A program made the position numbers and the translations under genes. Under the pieces are notes generated by a model. The model was given only the letters and a program-made list of their open reading frames with translations, did no database searches and had not been told where the DNA came from. Source: Acetobacter ghanensis (GTDB lineage Bacteria > Pseudomonadota > Alphaproteobacteria > Acetobacterales > Acetobacteraceae). From it: a stretch of 64,000 bases of DNA. The stretch covers positions 1,587,896-1,651,895 of the forward strand of contig NZ_LN609302.1 in assembly GCF_001499675.1 (NCBI RefSeq). The letters are read 5' to 3'. Shown piece by piece: positions 8,854 through 18,026 of the stretch (within the stretch, counting starts at the first letter, position 1; each line of letters opens with the position of its first letter).

Positions 8854-9839
8854 AGCTGTCCGCTCCCTCATTCTGGTTCAGGCCTCAGGTCAAGCTGTGG
8901 CCTGCGGTATTGACGCCTCTGGCATGGGCGGTGGCCAGAGTGGCGCGTTGCAGAATGCAGCGTAAGGGGTGGCAGGCCCCCGTACCGGTTCTATGCTGTG
9001 GCAACCTGACCGTTGGCGGTGCTGGTAAAACAACCGTTGTCATTGATCTGGTGCAAAGGTTGCAGGCTCGGGGCGTCCATCCTCATGTGCTGACACGTGG
9101 GTACGGGGGCAAAGTCCCCAATGGCACACAGGTCATGCCTGCTTTTCATACCGCGCGGGATGTAGGGGATGAACCGCTGTTACTGGCGCGTTACTGCCCT
9201 GTCTGGGTTGGTGGCGATCGTGCTGTAACCGCACGGTGCGCCGTGAGTGCTGGTGCGGATTGCCTGATTATGGATGATGGTTTTCAAAACCCGTCATTGG
9301 GAAAAACAGTGTCGCTCGTGGTGGTGGATGGTGCTGTTGGGTTGGGTAACGGGCATGTTTTACCAGCTGGCCCTTTGCGGGAGACCGTAGAGGATGGATT
9401 GGCCCGAACGGATGCGCTGCTTATTATTGGAGCAGACAGGCACGATGTTGAAAGGCTGGCACAAAGCCGGAACCTGCCCGTTTTACATGCAGAGCTGGAG
9501 CAGGTTGATGCGCCAGAAGTCTTGCGCAGTAGCTTATATGTTGCATTTGCGGGTATAGGGCGACCGGAGAAGTTCTTTGAAGGCTTGCGCTCAGCTGGGA
9601 TTAAGGTGGTGGAGGCACTTCCTTTTCCAGACCACTATGCATACAATAACCGCGATATAGCGCGCCTTCAGGCTGAGGCTAGTCGTCTTGGCGCGCGGCT
9701 TGTGACAACTCCCAAGGATGCCATGCGACTGCCTGCCAGTTTTCGTCAGAATGTTGTCGTTATGAACGTCCGGTTGGTCTGGCGTGACCCGCAAGCGCCG
9801 GAATGTCTGTTAGACACTTTGCTGGCACGGCAGGCATGA
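8847..9839 (+). CDS. lpxK: LpxK: tetraacyldisaccharide 4'-kinase
   Basis: Phosphorylates the 4' position of the lipid A disaccharide at the cytoplasmic face of the inner membrane, the sixth lipid A step. The 330-residue protein carries the P-loop GGAGKTT at residues 57-63, the MDDGFQNP motif near 148 and the FPDHYAY segment near 260. It starts inside the end of waaA and its stop overlaps the acyltransferase start as ATGA, so the three LPS genes form one coupled operon. Confidence 0.95.
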   Translation: MVKLSAPSFWFRPQVKLWPAVLTPLAWAVARVARCRMQRKGWQAPVPVLCCGNLTVGGAGKTTVVIDLVQRLQARGVHPHVLTRGYGGKVPNGTQVMPAFHTARDVGDEPLLLARYCPVWVGGDRAVTARCAVSAGADCLIMDDGFQNPSLGKTVSLVVVDGAVGLGNGHVLPAGPLRETVEDGLARTDALLIIGADRHDVERLAQSRNLPVLHAELEQVDAPEVLRSSLYVAFAGIGRPEKFFEGLRSAGIKVVEALPFPDHYAYNNRDIARLQAEASRLGARLVTTPKDAMRLPASFRQNVVVMNVRLVWRDPQAPECLLDTLLARQA

Positions 9840-10746
9840 AGAAGCTGATGGCAGCCGTGCTCTACTGGCTCGAATTCCTTGTTGTTTCAGCCTTATTGCA
9901 GGTGTTGGCACGGTTGCGTCCTGACACGTCATCCAACTTTGTTGGTCGGCTCTGCCGTGTTGTCGGCCCAATGCTGCCTGTTTCCCGCATTGCGTACCGC
10001 AATTTGGAAATGACCATGCCTGAACTGGATGGCCATGCCCGCAAGCAGATAGTGCTTGGAATGTGGGAAAATCTGGGGCGCAATATGGGCGAATTGCCTC
10101 ATATTGCCGCTCTGCGGGAGAACACGGTCACAGGCCCCGGGTTTGAGGTGCAGGGTGCCGAGTATCTGGCACAACAGGCGCATCACGGTGGCTCTGTTCT
10201 GTTTGTATCTGGCCACATTGGTAATTGGGAAATGCTTCCGCCTGCGGTGGCACAGCATGGCACGCCGTTTGCCTCATTCTATCGTGCACCAAGTAATCCG
10301 CTGATTAATGGTGTCATTTGTTCTTTGCGGAGCAAAGCCATGGGGCGTACGCCCGTGCCCTTGTTTGCCAAAGGAGCCAAAGGAGCACGCCAGGCGTTGG
10401 CTTATGTCTCTCGCGGTGGACGTCTGGGTATGTTGGTGGACCAGAAAATGAATGATGGCATTGAAGCCTCATTTTTGGTCGTCCTACAATGACGGCGCCA
10501 GCCCTTGCCGCCATGGCTTTGCGTTACAGATGCCCTGTTATTCCGGGTTATGTGGAGCGGCTGGGGCCTGCGCGGCTCCGTATTGTGGTGGAACCGCCTA
10601 TGGTTCTGCCCGATACAGGGGATAAGCAGAAAGACCTGCAAACATTAGTCCAGATGGTCAATGACCGTCTGGAGACATGGATCCGGAAGAACCCGTCAAG
10701 CTGGTTATGGCTGCATCGGCGCTGGGCTAAGGAATTATACCGCTAA
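9836..10746 (+). pseudogene. lpxL: LpxL/HtrB-like lipid A acyltransferase, interrupted by a one-base frameshift
   Basis: Lysophospholipid/lauroyl acyltransferase family, which adds a secondary acyl chain to Kdo-lipid A at the inner membrane. The first frame (9836-10492) gives an N-terminal membrane anchor and the catalytic H-x4-E motif HIGNWE (H127, E132), then runs off family sequence after DGIEAS and stops. The second frame (10489-10746) continues with the conserved MTAPALAAMALRY and ends in WLWLHRRW. Adding one T to the five-T run at 10472-10476 restores FFGRPTMTAP and a 303-residue protein. The two frames overlap as ATGA at 10489-10492. It may be a sequencing error, a true mutation, or slippage; the start at 9836 is coupled to lpxK. 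Confidence 0.85.
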
Positions 10747-10916
10747 TTCCCCGTTGTCCGCTCCCTTGGTGAGCTAGGTAAAGCCATGTTTTGAAGATGT
10801 TTTTGTGGCATCTAGAAATGGCAGACATGTGGGTGTGAGGTATATAAAGCGGGTCGCCCTATGCCCGGCTTGGCAGTATGGTGGGGGCAAATACACTTTG
10901 TCGGAGTAGCCTGCTC

Positions 10917-11717
10917 ATGTCTTCCCTTCCCAGCCCTGCCCTTGCGTACCGATTGGAAGCCGCCCGGGCTGTTGTGCACGATGCCGCCCGTCTGGCTATG
11001 TCCATGCGGCCGCCACCGGGTGGGCCGCAGGGGGAGTTAAAGTCTGCGCAGGACTGGTTGACCGAAACAGACGGTGCAGTCGAAGCATTTATTGCACAAC
11101 GGATGCAGGCTCTTTTTCCCGAAGATGGCTTTCAGGGGGAAGAAGGCGGTCTGACCCGCACGGGTAGTTTGCGCTGGGTTGTGGATCCCATTGATGGGAC
11201 TTCCAATTATGCGCGTGGCAGATGCAGATGGTGCGTGTCTCTGGGGCTGATGGATGGAGATGAGCCGGTTGCTGGCGTGATTGACGCCCCCGCTTTAGGG
11301 GAAGTCTATACCGCGCTGCGCGGTTATGGTGCTTTTTTAAATGGTAAACCGATCAAGGCATCCCCTATCAAGGACCCTGCCCGCTCCATGATTGAAATGG
11401 GGTGGAGTGGTCGTGTTCCCAAATCCGTCTTTATGGAAAAGATGGATGCGATTATGGAACTGGGCACCATGCCGCGTTCTGGAGGGTGTGGCGCATTGGC
11501 GCTGGCCGATGTGGCAAGTGGCCGGCTTGATGGGTATATCGAAATTGTTATCAATTTGTGGGATGTGGCAGCGGCTCTGCCTCTGTTGGCCGAGGCTGGT
11601 GCCGTTGTGTCTCCCTTCCTGCGGGATGGTGGGCTGACCGGGGGGGCAACCATTATGGCAGCTAACCCACATATTGGGCCTGTTCTGGCTAAGGCGGTTT
11701 CCATTCCTCTGGAATGA
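10917..11717 (+). CDS. Inositol monophosphatase family protein (SuhB/CysQ-like)
   Basis: A 266-residue Mg-dependent phosphatase of the inositol monophosphatase fold. The metal-binding signature DPIDGTSN is at residues 90-97, an upstream GEEGG is near 71, and the C-terminal INLWDVAAALPLLAEAGA motif is near 210. The ATG at 10917 has GGAG about 10 bases before it; an earlier ATG at 10878 would add 13 unlikely residues. The substrate cannot be read from sequence: inositol phosphate, PAP or another sugar phosphate are all possible. The gene stands alone, 170 bases after the LPS operon and 88 before the SYLF gene. Confidence 0.85.
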   Translation: MSSLPSPALAYRLEAARAVVHDAARLAMSMRPPPGGPQGELKSAQDWLTETDGAVEAFIAQRMQALFPEDGFQGEEGGLTRTGSLRWVVDPIDGTSNYARGRCRWCVSLGLMDGDEPVAGVIDAPALGEVYTALRGYGAFLNGKPIKASPIKDPARSMIEMGWSGRVPKSVFMEKMDAIMELGTMPRSGGCGALALADVASGRLDGYIEIVINLWDVAAALPLLAEAGAVVSPFLRDGGLTGGATIMAANPHIGPVLAKAVSIPLE

Positions 11718-11805
11718 GGACAAAACGGAAGCAGGCCTTTCTCGTGCCACAAAAGCATGTTCTTTTTTAACAATAATTCACCGGCTTATCGTGGAGAAAC
11801 CCGGA

Positions 11806-12648
11806 ATGTATTTCTTTAGACGTCTGTCTTCAGTTTCTCTGGTTCTGGCGGCAACCATGCTGGCTTCCGGCATGGTGGGACGTGCGCAGGCAGCGGATAG
11901 CCCCCAGGCCACTGTTGATAAAGCAGCTTTGAGCGTGCAGGACATTTTTATTGGCGCAAACGCTCAGAATGCGTTGGTCACCAATCTTGCCAAGGCTCGG
12001 GCGGTCATGGTCTGCCCCGCCATGTTCCGGATGTCCATTGCGTTTGGTGGAGCGCATGGTGACTGCGTTCTGCTTGCAAAAGATGCGCGCGGCTCATGGT
12101 CAGACCCGGCTTTTTACAAACTCAGTTCTGCATCATTTGGTATTCAGTTTGGTGTTCAAAGCTCACAGATCATCTTTTTCATCATGACGGATCGTGGGCT
12201 TCAGGCGCTGCTAGATAGCCAGTTCCAGTTTGGTTCCAATGCCGGGGCATCGTTTGCGAATATGAGTTCAGCCGTAGCTAGCGCTAATGCTGGTGCAAGC
12301 AATACGGATATTCTGGTTGCCCAGAAGTCTCAGGGTGTGTTTGCCGGTGCGTCTCTGGGGGGCAGCAAGCTGACCGTGAACAGTGACGAAAACCGGGCAT
12401 ATTACAAACAGAGTGTTGGCCCGGAAGATATTGTTGTCAGTATGCGCGTCAACAATCCTGATGCGGACCCATTGCGCAGTGTCCTTATGCGCTATGCTCG
12501 CAAGGCTGGTACTGTCACAGGGGCAGCACCGCGTGCAGGAACAAGTGCAGACACTACCGATTCAGTAGCTAGCGACAGTACGGGTGTAACAGCTCCCAGT
12601 GGCGGCATTCAGCAGGAAAGCCTGTCCCCGGTACGGTCTGCACACTAA
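11806..12648 (+). CDS. Secreted SYLF (Ysc84-like) domain protein
   Basis: A 280-residue protein with a clear Sec signal peptide (basic start, hydrophobic core, AQA cleavage near residue 29). The rest matches the SYLF/Ysc84 lipid-binding domain: an early CPAMFRMSIAFGGAHGDCVLL segment, a middle region rich in G, A and S, and GASLGGSKLTV before the end. The last 50 residues are low-complexity T/S/G/A. Family members bind phosphoinositides in eukaryotes; bacterial versions are periplasmic or outer-membrane proteins of unsettled role. A GGAG site precedes the ATG at 11806, and a terminator follows the stop. Confidence 0.8.
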   Translation: MYFFRRLSSVSLVLAATMLASGMVGRAQAADSPQATVDKAALSVQDIFIGANAQNALVTNLAKARAVMVCPAMFRMSIAFGGAHGDCVLLAKDARGSWSDPAFYKLSSASFGIQFGVQSSQIIFFIMTDRGLQALLDSQFQFGSNAGASFANMSSAVASANAGASNTDILVAQKSQGVFAGASLGGSKLTVNSDENRAYYKQSVGPEDIVVSMRVNNPDADPLRSVLMRYARKAGTVTGAAPRAGTSADTTDSVASDSTGVTAPSGGIQQESLSPVRSAH

Positions 12649-12670
12649 AAAAATCTAGCTTTTTAAGCTA

Positions 12671-12711
12671 CCAGCCACCTTATGCCCTGCGGCGTTAGTG
12701 GCTGGTTTTTT
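12671..12711 (+). terminator. Intrinsic terminator between the SYLF gene and mltG
   Basis: Stem of 8 base pairs (12671-12678 with 12698-12705) followed by TTTTTT on the plus strand. It overlaps the last codons of the convergent mltG gene. Confidence 0.75.
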
Positions 12712-13729
12712 GTTTGCGGAAAAACGTCACATTATGATTGTGGTCCGCCAAGGTAGTGGCAAAATTATGCCCACCAGACCCGCTTGCTACAAAATAGAGC
12801 ATATCCCCTTTGGCAGGGTGTGCTGCTGCCTCTAACGCAGCGCTACCGGGTGAGCAAATTGGTCCAGGTGGCAGGCCGGTGTGCAGGTACGTATTGTAGG
12901 GACTGGGGACTTGAAGGTCTGCATGGGTCAAAGGCCTGTCCAGCGGGGCCGCGCCCTGTGTCAGAGCGTAAATAACTGTAGGGTCGGTCTGGAGCTTCAT
13001 GCCTTTTTGCAAGCGATTGTAAAAGACACGGGCAACGGCTGGGCGTTCAGCTGGTTGGGCGGTCTCTTTTTCAATGATAGACGCGAGAGATACCAATTCT
13101 TCCGGGCTGGTTAGTGGGAGTCCGCTGTCCCTGTCTGCCCAGTTCTTTTTTAATGCTTGCACCATATCGGCTTGCATATGGGCAAGGAGTTCTCTGCGGG
13201 TGCTGTTGCGTAGATAGGTATACGTCTGAGGGAGCACACTTCCTTCTGCAGGTAGAGGGGGATCCCCCGTGAGCAGAGGTGTGTTTTGGAGCAGTCCCTG
13301 TATTTGTCGGGCTGTCAGACCTTCTGGTACGGTCAGTCTGTGTTGGACAGGCTTGCCGTGTCGCAAGATCCACAAAGTTTGCTCAATGGATACTGAAGCG
13401 GGGAAATGGAGTTCCGCAGCATGCAGCTGTCCGTCATGGCGGGTTAAGGCAACGGCGCTCAAAAATACGCGGGAATTCCACCAGCCTGTATGGATTACCC
13501 CTGCATTTTGCAGGGCGGCCAGAGTTGTTGCGTAATTGCCGTGGGGAACCACAATATCCTGATCAGAGGATAATGGCCCCTTGCAGGTATAGCTCTGCCA
13601 ACCAGTAAAGGCAGTGAGTCCCAGACCTGTCAGAAGGGTAAAAACCCCTCCCCCAGCCCATATGAGAAAACGTGAGAGTTTACTGCGGCCGGAAGGAGGG
13701 GAAGGCTGTTTTTTCCGTTTAGACGCCAC
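12695..13729 (-). CDS. mltG: MltG: endolytic murein transglycosylase
   Basis: A 344-residue inner-membrane lytic transglycosylase that cleaves nascent glycan strands and is thought to set their length. A basic N-terminus (about 1-20) precedes one membrane anchor (about 21-45), then the YceG domain. The catalytic region SIIEKETAQPAERP is near residue 215, followed by VFYNRLQKGMKLQTDPTVIYAL. It begins 11 bases inside the end of fabF, the usual alphaproteobacterial order, so it is probably co-transcribed with the fab genes. Confidence 0.93.
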   Translation of the reverse strand: MASKRKKQPSPPSGRSKLSRFLIWAGGGVFTLLTGLGLTAFTGWQSYTCKGPLSSDQDIVVPHGNYATTLAALQNAGVIHTGWWNSRVFLSAVALTRHDGQLHAAELHFPASVSIEQTLWILRHGKPVQHRLTVPEGLTARQIQGLLQNTPLLTGDPPLPAEGSVLPQTYTYLRNSTRRELLAHMQADMVQALKKNWADRDSGLPLTSPEELVSLASIIEKETAQPAERPAVARVFYNRLQKGMKLQTDPTVIYALTQGAAPLDRPLTHADLQVPSPYNTYLHTGLPPGPICSPGSAALEAAAHPAKGDMLYFVASGSGGHNFATTLADHNHNVTFFRKQKTSH

Positions 13730-14987
13730 GCACGATCAAGCTGGCATTCGTACCACCAAATCCAAAGCTGTTGGACAGGGCAATATTAATCGGACGCTGC
13801 TGTGCGGTGTGCGCCACACGGTCAATCACGCTCTCGCGTGAAGGGCTGTCGAGGTTCAGCGTGGGCGGCGCCACGTTGTCCCGAATGGCAAGAATGGAGA
13901 AGATGGCTTCCACAGCGCCAGCTGCACCGAGAAGATGCCCTGTTGCGGATTTAGTGGAAGACATGGCCAGCTTTTTGGCATCATCGCCAAACAGGCGCTC
14001 AACAGCTTCCAACTCAAGATCATCCGCCATGGTCGATGTGCCATGAGCATTGACGTAATTGATGTCAGCTGTTGTCAGCCCGGCACTCTGCAGGGCGGAG
14101 CGCATGGCACGGTAAGCACCATAATGGCCTTCCGAGGGGGCTGTAATATGGTAGGCATCGCCCGACATACCGTAGCCGATGACCTCGCCATAAATTTTGG
14201 CACCACGGGCCTTGGCGTGCTCGTACTCTTCCAGCACGACAATGCCAGAGCCTTCGCCCATCACAAAGCCATCACGGTCCTTGTCCCACGGACGGGAGGC
14301 CTGCTGAGGCGTTGCGTTAAACCCGGTGGACAGGGCGCGTGCAGAGCAGAACCCGGCAATACCCAGCGGGCAGACAGTGGCTTCCGCCCCACCTGCCACC
14401 ATAACGTCGGCATCACCAAACATAATCAGGCGTGCGGCGTCACCAATGGCGTGCACACCTGTGGCACAGGCGGTCACAACCGAATGGTTAGGGCCCTGAA
14501 AACCATATTTGATGGAGACATGACCGGAGACGAGATTGATCAGGGCGGAAGGAATGAAAAATGGCGAAAGCCGTTTTGCACGTCCCTCATGCACCGTGAT
14601 GGAAGCATCATAAATGGTCTGGAGACCACCAATGCCAGAGCCGATCATCACGCCGGTGCGGCATTTATCTTCCTCGGTCTGGGGTTTCCAGCCGGAGTCT
14701 TCAACCGCTTCTGTTGCGGCAACCAACCCCATATGGATGAAACGGTCCATCTTGCGCTGGTCTTTGGTCGGCACCCACTCAGACAGAGTAAGTTTACCTT
14801 CCTCCCGCGGGCCATTGGGGACTTCCCCCGCAACCTGCGCAGGCAGATCACTTGCATCGAATTGCGAGATTGTTCCAATCCCACTTTCGCCTGCAATCAG
14901 ACGTGACCATACGTTTTCGACACCCAGGCCGAGAGGCCCGACGATGCCCATGCCGGTGACGACAACGCGTCTCCGTCCAGAATTCAT
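13719..14987 (-). CDS. fabF: FabF: 3-oxoacyl-[acyl-carrier-protein] synthase II
   Basis: Elongating condensing enzyme of type II fatty-acid synthesis (422 residues from the ATG at 14987; the frame is open to 15029, but MNSGRRRVVVTGMG is the usual start). The active-site cysteine is in VVTACATG (C174), and the two histidines are in NAHGTST and GHLLGAAGAVE. It follows acpP with a gap of about 105 bases and overlaps mltG by 11 bases. It extends acyl-ACP by using malonyl-ACP from FabD, which is encoded in the same cluster. Confidence 0.96.
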   Translation of the reverse strand: MNSGRRRVVVTGMGIVGPLGLGVENVWSRLIAGESGIGTISQFDASDLPAQVAGEVPNGPREEGKLTLSEWVPTKDQRKMDRFIHMGLVAATEAVEDSGWKPQTEEDKCRTGVMIGSGIGGLQTIYDASITVHEGRAKRLSPFFIPSALINLVSGHVSIKYGFQGPNHSVVTACATGVHAIGDAARLIMFGDADVMVAGGAEATVCPLGIAGFCSARALSTGFNATPQQASRPWDKDRDGFVMGEGSGIVVLEEYEHAKARGAKIYGEVIGYGMSGDAYHITAPSEGHYGAYRAMRSALQSAGLTTADINYVNAHGTSTMADDLELEAVERLFGDDAKKLAMSSTKSATGHLLGAAGAVEAIFSILAIRDNVAPPTLNLDSPSRESVIDRVAHTAQQRPINIALSNSFGFGGTNASLIVRGV

Positions 14988-15093
14988 TCCGGCCGAAAGC
15001 AACAAACCAGCCCGCTCCCCATTCGACACATATCTGGTCCCTCAGCCATCTGAGGGACCATAATTCTGTAATTTAAAGGCAGATGGCCTGAAA

Positions 15094-15333
15094 TCAGGCA
15101 GCTTTCTGCTTTTCAATGTAGTCGATGGCGTCTTTCACCGTGGTGATTTTTTCAGCGGCATCTTCCGGGATTTCGACATTGAAGGCTTCTTCGAACGCCA
15201 TCACCAGCTCAACGGTGTCAAGGCTGTCTGCGCCCAGATCGTCAATGAACGACGCTTCCGGCGTGACCTTGCTTTCCTCAACGCCGAGATGCTCGACCAC
15301 GATTTTCTTAACCTTATCAGCGATTTCGCTCAT
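15094..15333 (-). CDS. acpP: AcpP: acyl carrier protein
   Basis: A 79-residue acidic carrier protein. The phosphopantetheine attachment serine is in [10 protein letters not shown] (S37). It carries acyl intermediates for FabD, FabG and FabF and donates acyl chains for lipid A. Length and sequence are nearly canonical. A gap of 289 bases separates it from fabG upstream; the leader contains a 6-base-pair hairpin (15354-15375) and possibly its own promoter, which would fit the high demand for ACP. Confidence 0.97.
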   Translation of the reverse strand: MSEIADKVKKIVVEHLGVEESKVTPEASFIDDLGADSLDTVELVMAFEEAFNVEIPEDAAEKITTVKDAIDYIEKQKAA

Positions 15334-15353
15334 CTGTCTTTCTATCCCATATG

Positions 15354-15375
15354 CCTGCCTACCGAAAATGGCAGG
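15354..15375 (-). other. Hairpin in the acpP leader
   Basis: CCTGCC and GGCAGG arms (15354-15359, 15370-15375) with a 10-base loop lie about 20 bases before the acpP start on the minus strand. There is no T run, so it is not a terminator; it may affect mRNA stability or translation. Function is unknown. Confidence 0.35.
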
Positions 15376-15622
15376 TTGTTCAGGTGTTTAATCTGCGACG
15401 GACCTCGATACTGGCAGGTAACAGGAAAGACGAAGGCCCGCCCATTTCCGGTCCAGCAGTAAGGTGTTGCGCGCGATTAGCACGTTTTCTCTCTCCACGC
15501 CAAGGCAAACCAGACAAATACCTCTGTCTCATGCCCCAAACAGCGTGGTTGCGCTGCATGTGTGGCACATCTTAAAGCATTTTGCACCACCTGTTCTAGC
15601 CGTGCATATGCTTTTCGTGCGC

Positions 15623-16363
15623 TCAGGCCATAACCATGCCGCCGTTAACGTGCAAAGTGGCCCCAGTAACCCACCGAGCTTCATCCGACGCCAGATAGAG
15701 GACGGCGGAGGCAACATCTTCCGGCTGACCAAGGCGGGCCAGCGGAATGGAGGAGAGGAGTTTCTCCTTCTGTGCATCCGGCAGCACATCAGTCATGGGG
15801 GTTACAATAAAGCCGGGCGCTACAACATTGACGGTTACCCCGCGTGAGCCTGCTTCCTGCGCCAGAGATTTGCTCATGCCGACCATGCCGGCTTTGGCAG
15901 CAGCATAGTTGGCCTGCCCTGCATTGCCGGTTGTGCCAATGACGGAGGCAATGTTGACAATCCGTCCGGCCCGGCGGCGCAGCATTCCCTTTAGTGTTGC
16001 GCGGCAGAGGCGGAATGGCGCTGCAAGATCAACATTGAGAACCTGATTCCAGTCCTCGTCCTTCATGCGCAGGGCCAATGTATCCCGCGTGAGGCCCGCA
16101 TTGTTGACCAGAATATCCAGCGGCGCGCCGGCAACGTCTTCAGCCTTGGCAATCAGGGCATCCGCTTCGGATGGTTCGCTCAGGTTTGCGGCCGCGTAGA
16201 ATGCCCCTTCCCCCAGTTCTTCTGCCAGTTCGCGAATAACAGCTTCACGCGTGCCAGATAGAACCACTTTGGCACCCTGAGCATGAAGTGTTTTGGCAAT
16301 GGCGCTGCCAATGCCGCCCGAAGCACCCGTAACGAGTGCTGTTTTTCCATCCAGTCGGAACAT
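15623..16363 (-). CDS. fabG: FabG: 3-oxoacyl-ACP reductase
   Basis: NADPH-dependent short-chain dehydrogenase that reduces the keto group after each condensation. The 246-residue protein (ATG at 16363, MFRLDGKTAL; an ATG nine bases earlier is also possible) shows the TGASGGIG cofactor motif near residue 14, NNAG near 87, and the YAAAKAG catalytic Tyr/Lys near 150. It sits 16 bases after fabD in the classic fabD-fabG-acpP-fabF order. Confidence 0.96.
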   Translation of the reverse strand: MFRLDGKTALVTGASGGIGSAIAKTLHAQGAKVVLSGTREAVIRELAEELGEGAFYAAANLSEPSEADALIAKAEDVAGAPLDILVNNAGLTRDTLALRMKDEDWNQVLNVDLAAPFRLCRATLKGMLRRRAGRIVNIASVIGTTGNAGQANYAAAKAGMVGMSKSLAQEAGSRGVTVNVVAPGFIVTPMTDVLPDAQKEKLLSSIPLARLGQPEDVASAVLYLASDEARWVTGATLHVNGGMVMA

Positions 16364-16379
16364 AGTGTGCAAGCCTGTT

Positions 16380-17324
16380 TTAGAGGGATTTCAGGAAGGT
16401 TTCGATATCCGCCGGCGTGCCGATGGAAAGGGTCGAAACTTCGGGGTCAATGCGGCGGACAAGACCGGACAGAACCTTGCCAGCCCCGATTTCTACAAAC
16501 GTATCAACGCCCATGCCGGTCATGGTTGCCACGCTTTCGCGCCAGCGGACCCGGCCGGTAACCTGCTGAATCAGATTAAGGCGAATCGTATCCGCATCTG
16601 TTTCACGCTCGGCCGTAACGTTGGCGATAACGGGCACGACCGGAGCGGCAATATCCGTTTTGGCCAGAGCCTCGGCCATAACATCTTCCGCGGGTTTCAT
16701 GAGTGAGGAATGGAATGGGGCGGAAACAGGAAGTTTAACAGCCCGCTTGATGCCCATTTCCTTAGCGATGGTAATGGCCGCATCAATCCCAGCCATTTTG
16801 CCAGAAACAACAATCTGGCCACCGCCGTTGTCGTTAGCAATTTCTATGCTGCCAGCTGCGGAGGCGCGGTTACATATTTCTTCTGCCTGCGCCAGTGTGA
16901 CGCCGATCAATGCGGCCATGCCGCCCTCACCCGCTGGAACGGCCCGCTGCATGGCCTGACCGCGCAGACGCAGCAGTTTGGCGGCCTGTGCCACATCAAA
17001 TGCCCGGCCGGCGGCTAGAGCCGCATATTCTCCCAAAGAGTGGCCGGCCAGCAAGGTCACGCGCCCCGCCAGATCAAGCCCGCCATCCTGTTCCAGTACG
17101 CGCAGGACTGCCATGGAAACAGCCATAAGGGCTGGTTGGGCATTTTCCGTGCTGGTCAGTGTTTCTATCGGACCTTCAAAAATCGTTTTTGATAGATGTT
17201 CACCCAGAGCATCATCAACTTCCTGAAAAACGGCTCGCGCCGCGGGAAAAGCTTGCGCAAGCTCCTGCCCCATACCGACAGACTGGCTGCCCTGTCCTGG
17301 AAAAGTAAATGCGTAAACGGCCAT
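16380..17324 (-). CDS. fabD: FabD: malonyl-CoA-ACP transacylase
   Basis: Loads malonyl groups onto ACP. The protein is 314 residues from the ATG at 17324 (an ATG at 17333 is alternative). The N-terminal FPGQGSQ motif is at residues 8-14 and the active-site serine is in GHSLGE (S96). A catalytic histidine is visible in SAPFHSSLM near 200. First gene of the fatty-acid cluster. Confidence 0.96.
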   Translation of the reverse strand: MAVYAFTFPGQGSQSVGMGQELAQAFPAARAVFQEVDDALGEHLSKTIFEGPIETLTSTENAQPALMAVSMAVLRVLEQDGGLDLAGRVTLLAGHSLGEYAALAAGRAFDVAQAAKLLRLRGQAMQRAVPAGEGGMAALIGVTLAQAEEICNRASAAGSIEIANDNGGGQIVVSGKMAGIDAAITIAKEMGIKRAVKLPVSAPFHSSLMKPAEDVMAEALAKTDIAAPVVPVIANVTAERETDADTIRLNLIQQVTGRVRWRESVATMTGMGVDTFVEIGAGKVLSGLVRRIDPEVSTLSIGTPADIETFLKSL

Positions 17325-17486
17325 GATACTCACTGTTTCATAAAGCCCCGCTCAAAGCGGAGATATTGCAAAGAGTGGAAGGGGCAGACCGTTGGGGTGC
17401 GCGCAACAAAGCTTGGGCGTTACAGAGACACCCCTGTATATTCTGCCCTTCCGGCAGGCAAAAGTGCGCGCAGAATAGGGCCTGAG

Positions 17487-18014
17487 TTAGCGTGGCACAA
17501 TACGCCAGAGCAGAACGAGCAGCGCATCCCACGGAATTGCAAGGATTTCATGCGTAAAGTGGCGCAGTCTGGTGCGTAAGGTGGCGGCATAATGCGGCAT
17601 GGGGATGAATGGCACCATATGTGCGTGCCATCCTGCTAGACGCAGAAGTAAAAGGCAGCGTGGTGCGTGGTATGGGCTTGTGACCACCGCAACAGGCGTT
17701 ACCCCTCCTACACCTGACTGTTTGAGGATATGCGAGCACGCGACAATGGAATCAAACGTGTCTGACGCACGTGTTTCCTGAATGATCCGTTGGGGTGGTA
17801 AGCCTGCCTGTATGAGCAGTTCGGCCATTACAGAAGCCTCTGTCCGCCCGTTTCGTGGCACGCCACCTGTTACGATATAGAATACGTTGCGCGTTGCACC
17901 GTAAGCTAGAGCGCTGCGTATGCGTCCTAGCAAGGCTGGAGTTGGGCAGCCATCCGGCCGAAGGGCTGCGCCAAAAATAATGATGGGGTGTGCGCCGACT
18001 ATCGGCAAATTCAT
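17487..18014 (-). CDS. DUF218 (YdcF/SanA-like) protein
   Basis: A 175-residue protein of the DUF218 family. The N-terminal IIIFGAALRPDGCPTPAL segment, the TGGVPRNGRTEASVM region near 48-62 and TSPYHAPRCLLLLR near 110-125 are the family core. No clear membrane segment precedes the domain, so this is a short form; many relatives are anchored. Relatives include ElyC and SanA, linked to envelope integrity. It follows the methyltransferase gene by 12 bases and is probably in the same transcript. The exact role is unknown. Confidence 0.75.
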   Translation of the reverse strand: MNLPIVGAHPIIIFGAALRPDGCPTPALLGRIRSALAYGATRNVFYIVTGGVPRNGRTEASVMAELLIQAGLPPQRIIQETRASDTFDSIVACSHILKQSGVGGVTPVAVVTSPYHAPRCLLLLRLAGWHAHMVPFIPMPHYAATLRTRLRHFTHEILAIPWDALLVLLWRIVPR

Positions 18015-18026
18015 GCCAGATGACTG

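Noticed and set aside
13935..14906. 323-codon open frame antisense to fabF
   Set aside because: fabF is certain on the other strand; this frame has no family features.
15334..15622. Small ORFs between acpP and fabG
   Set aside because: None has a ribosome site or family match; the gap is better read as a leader or promoter region for acpP.
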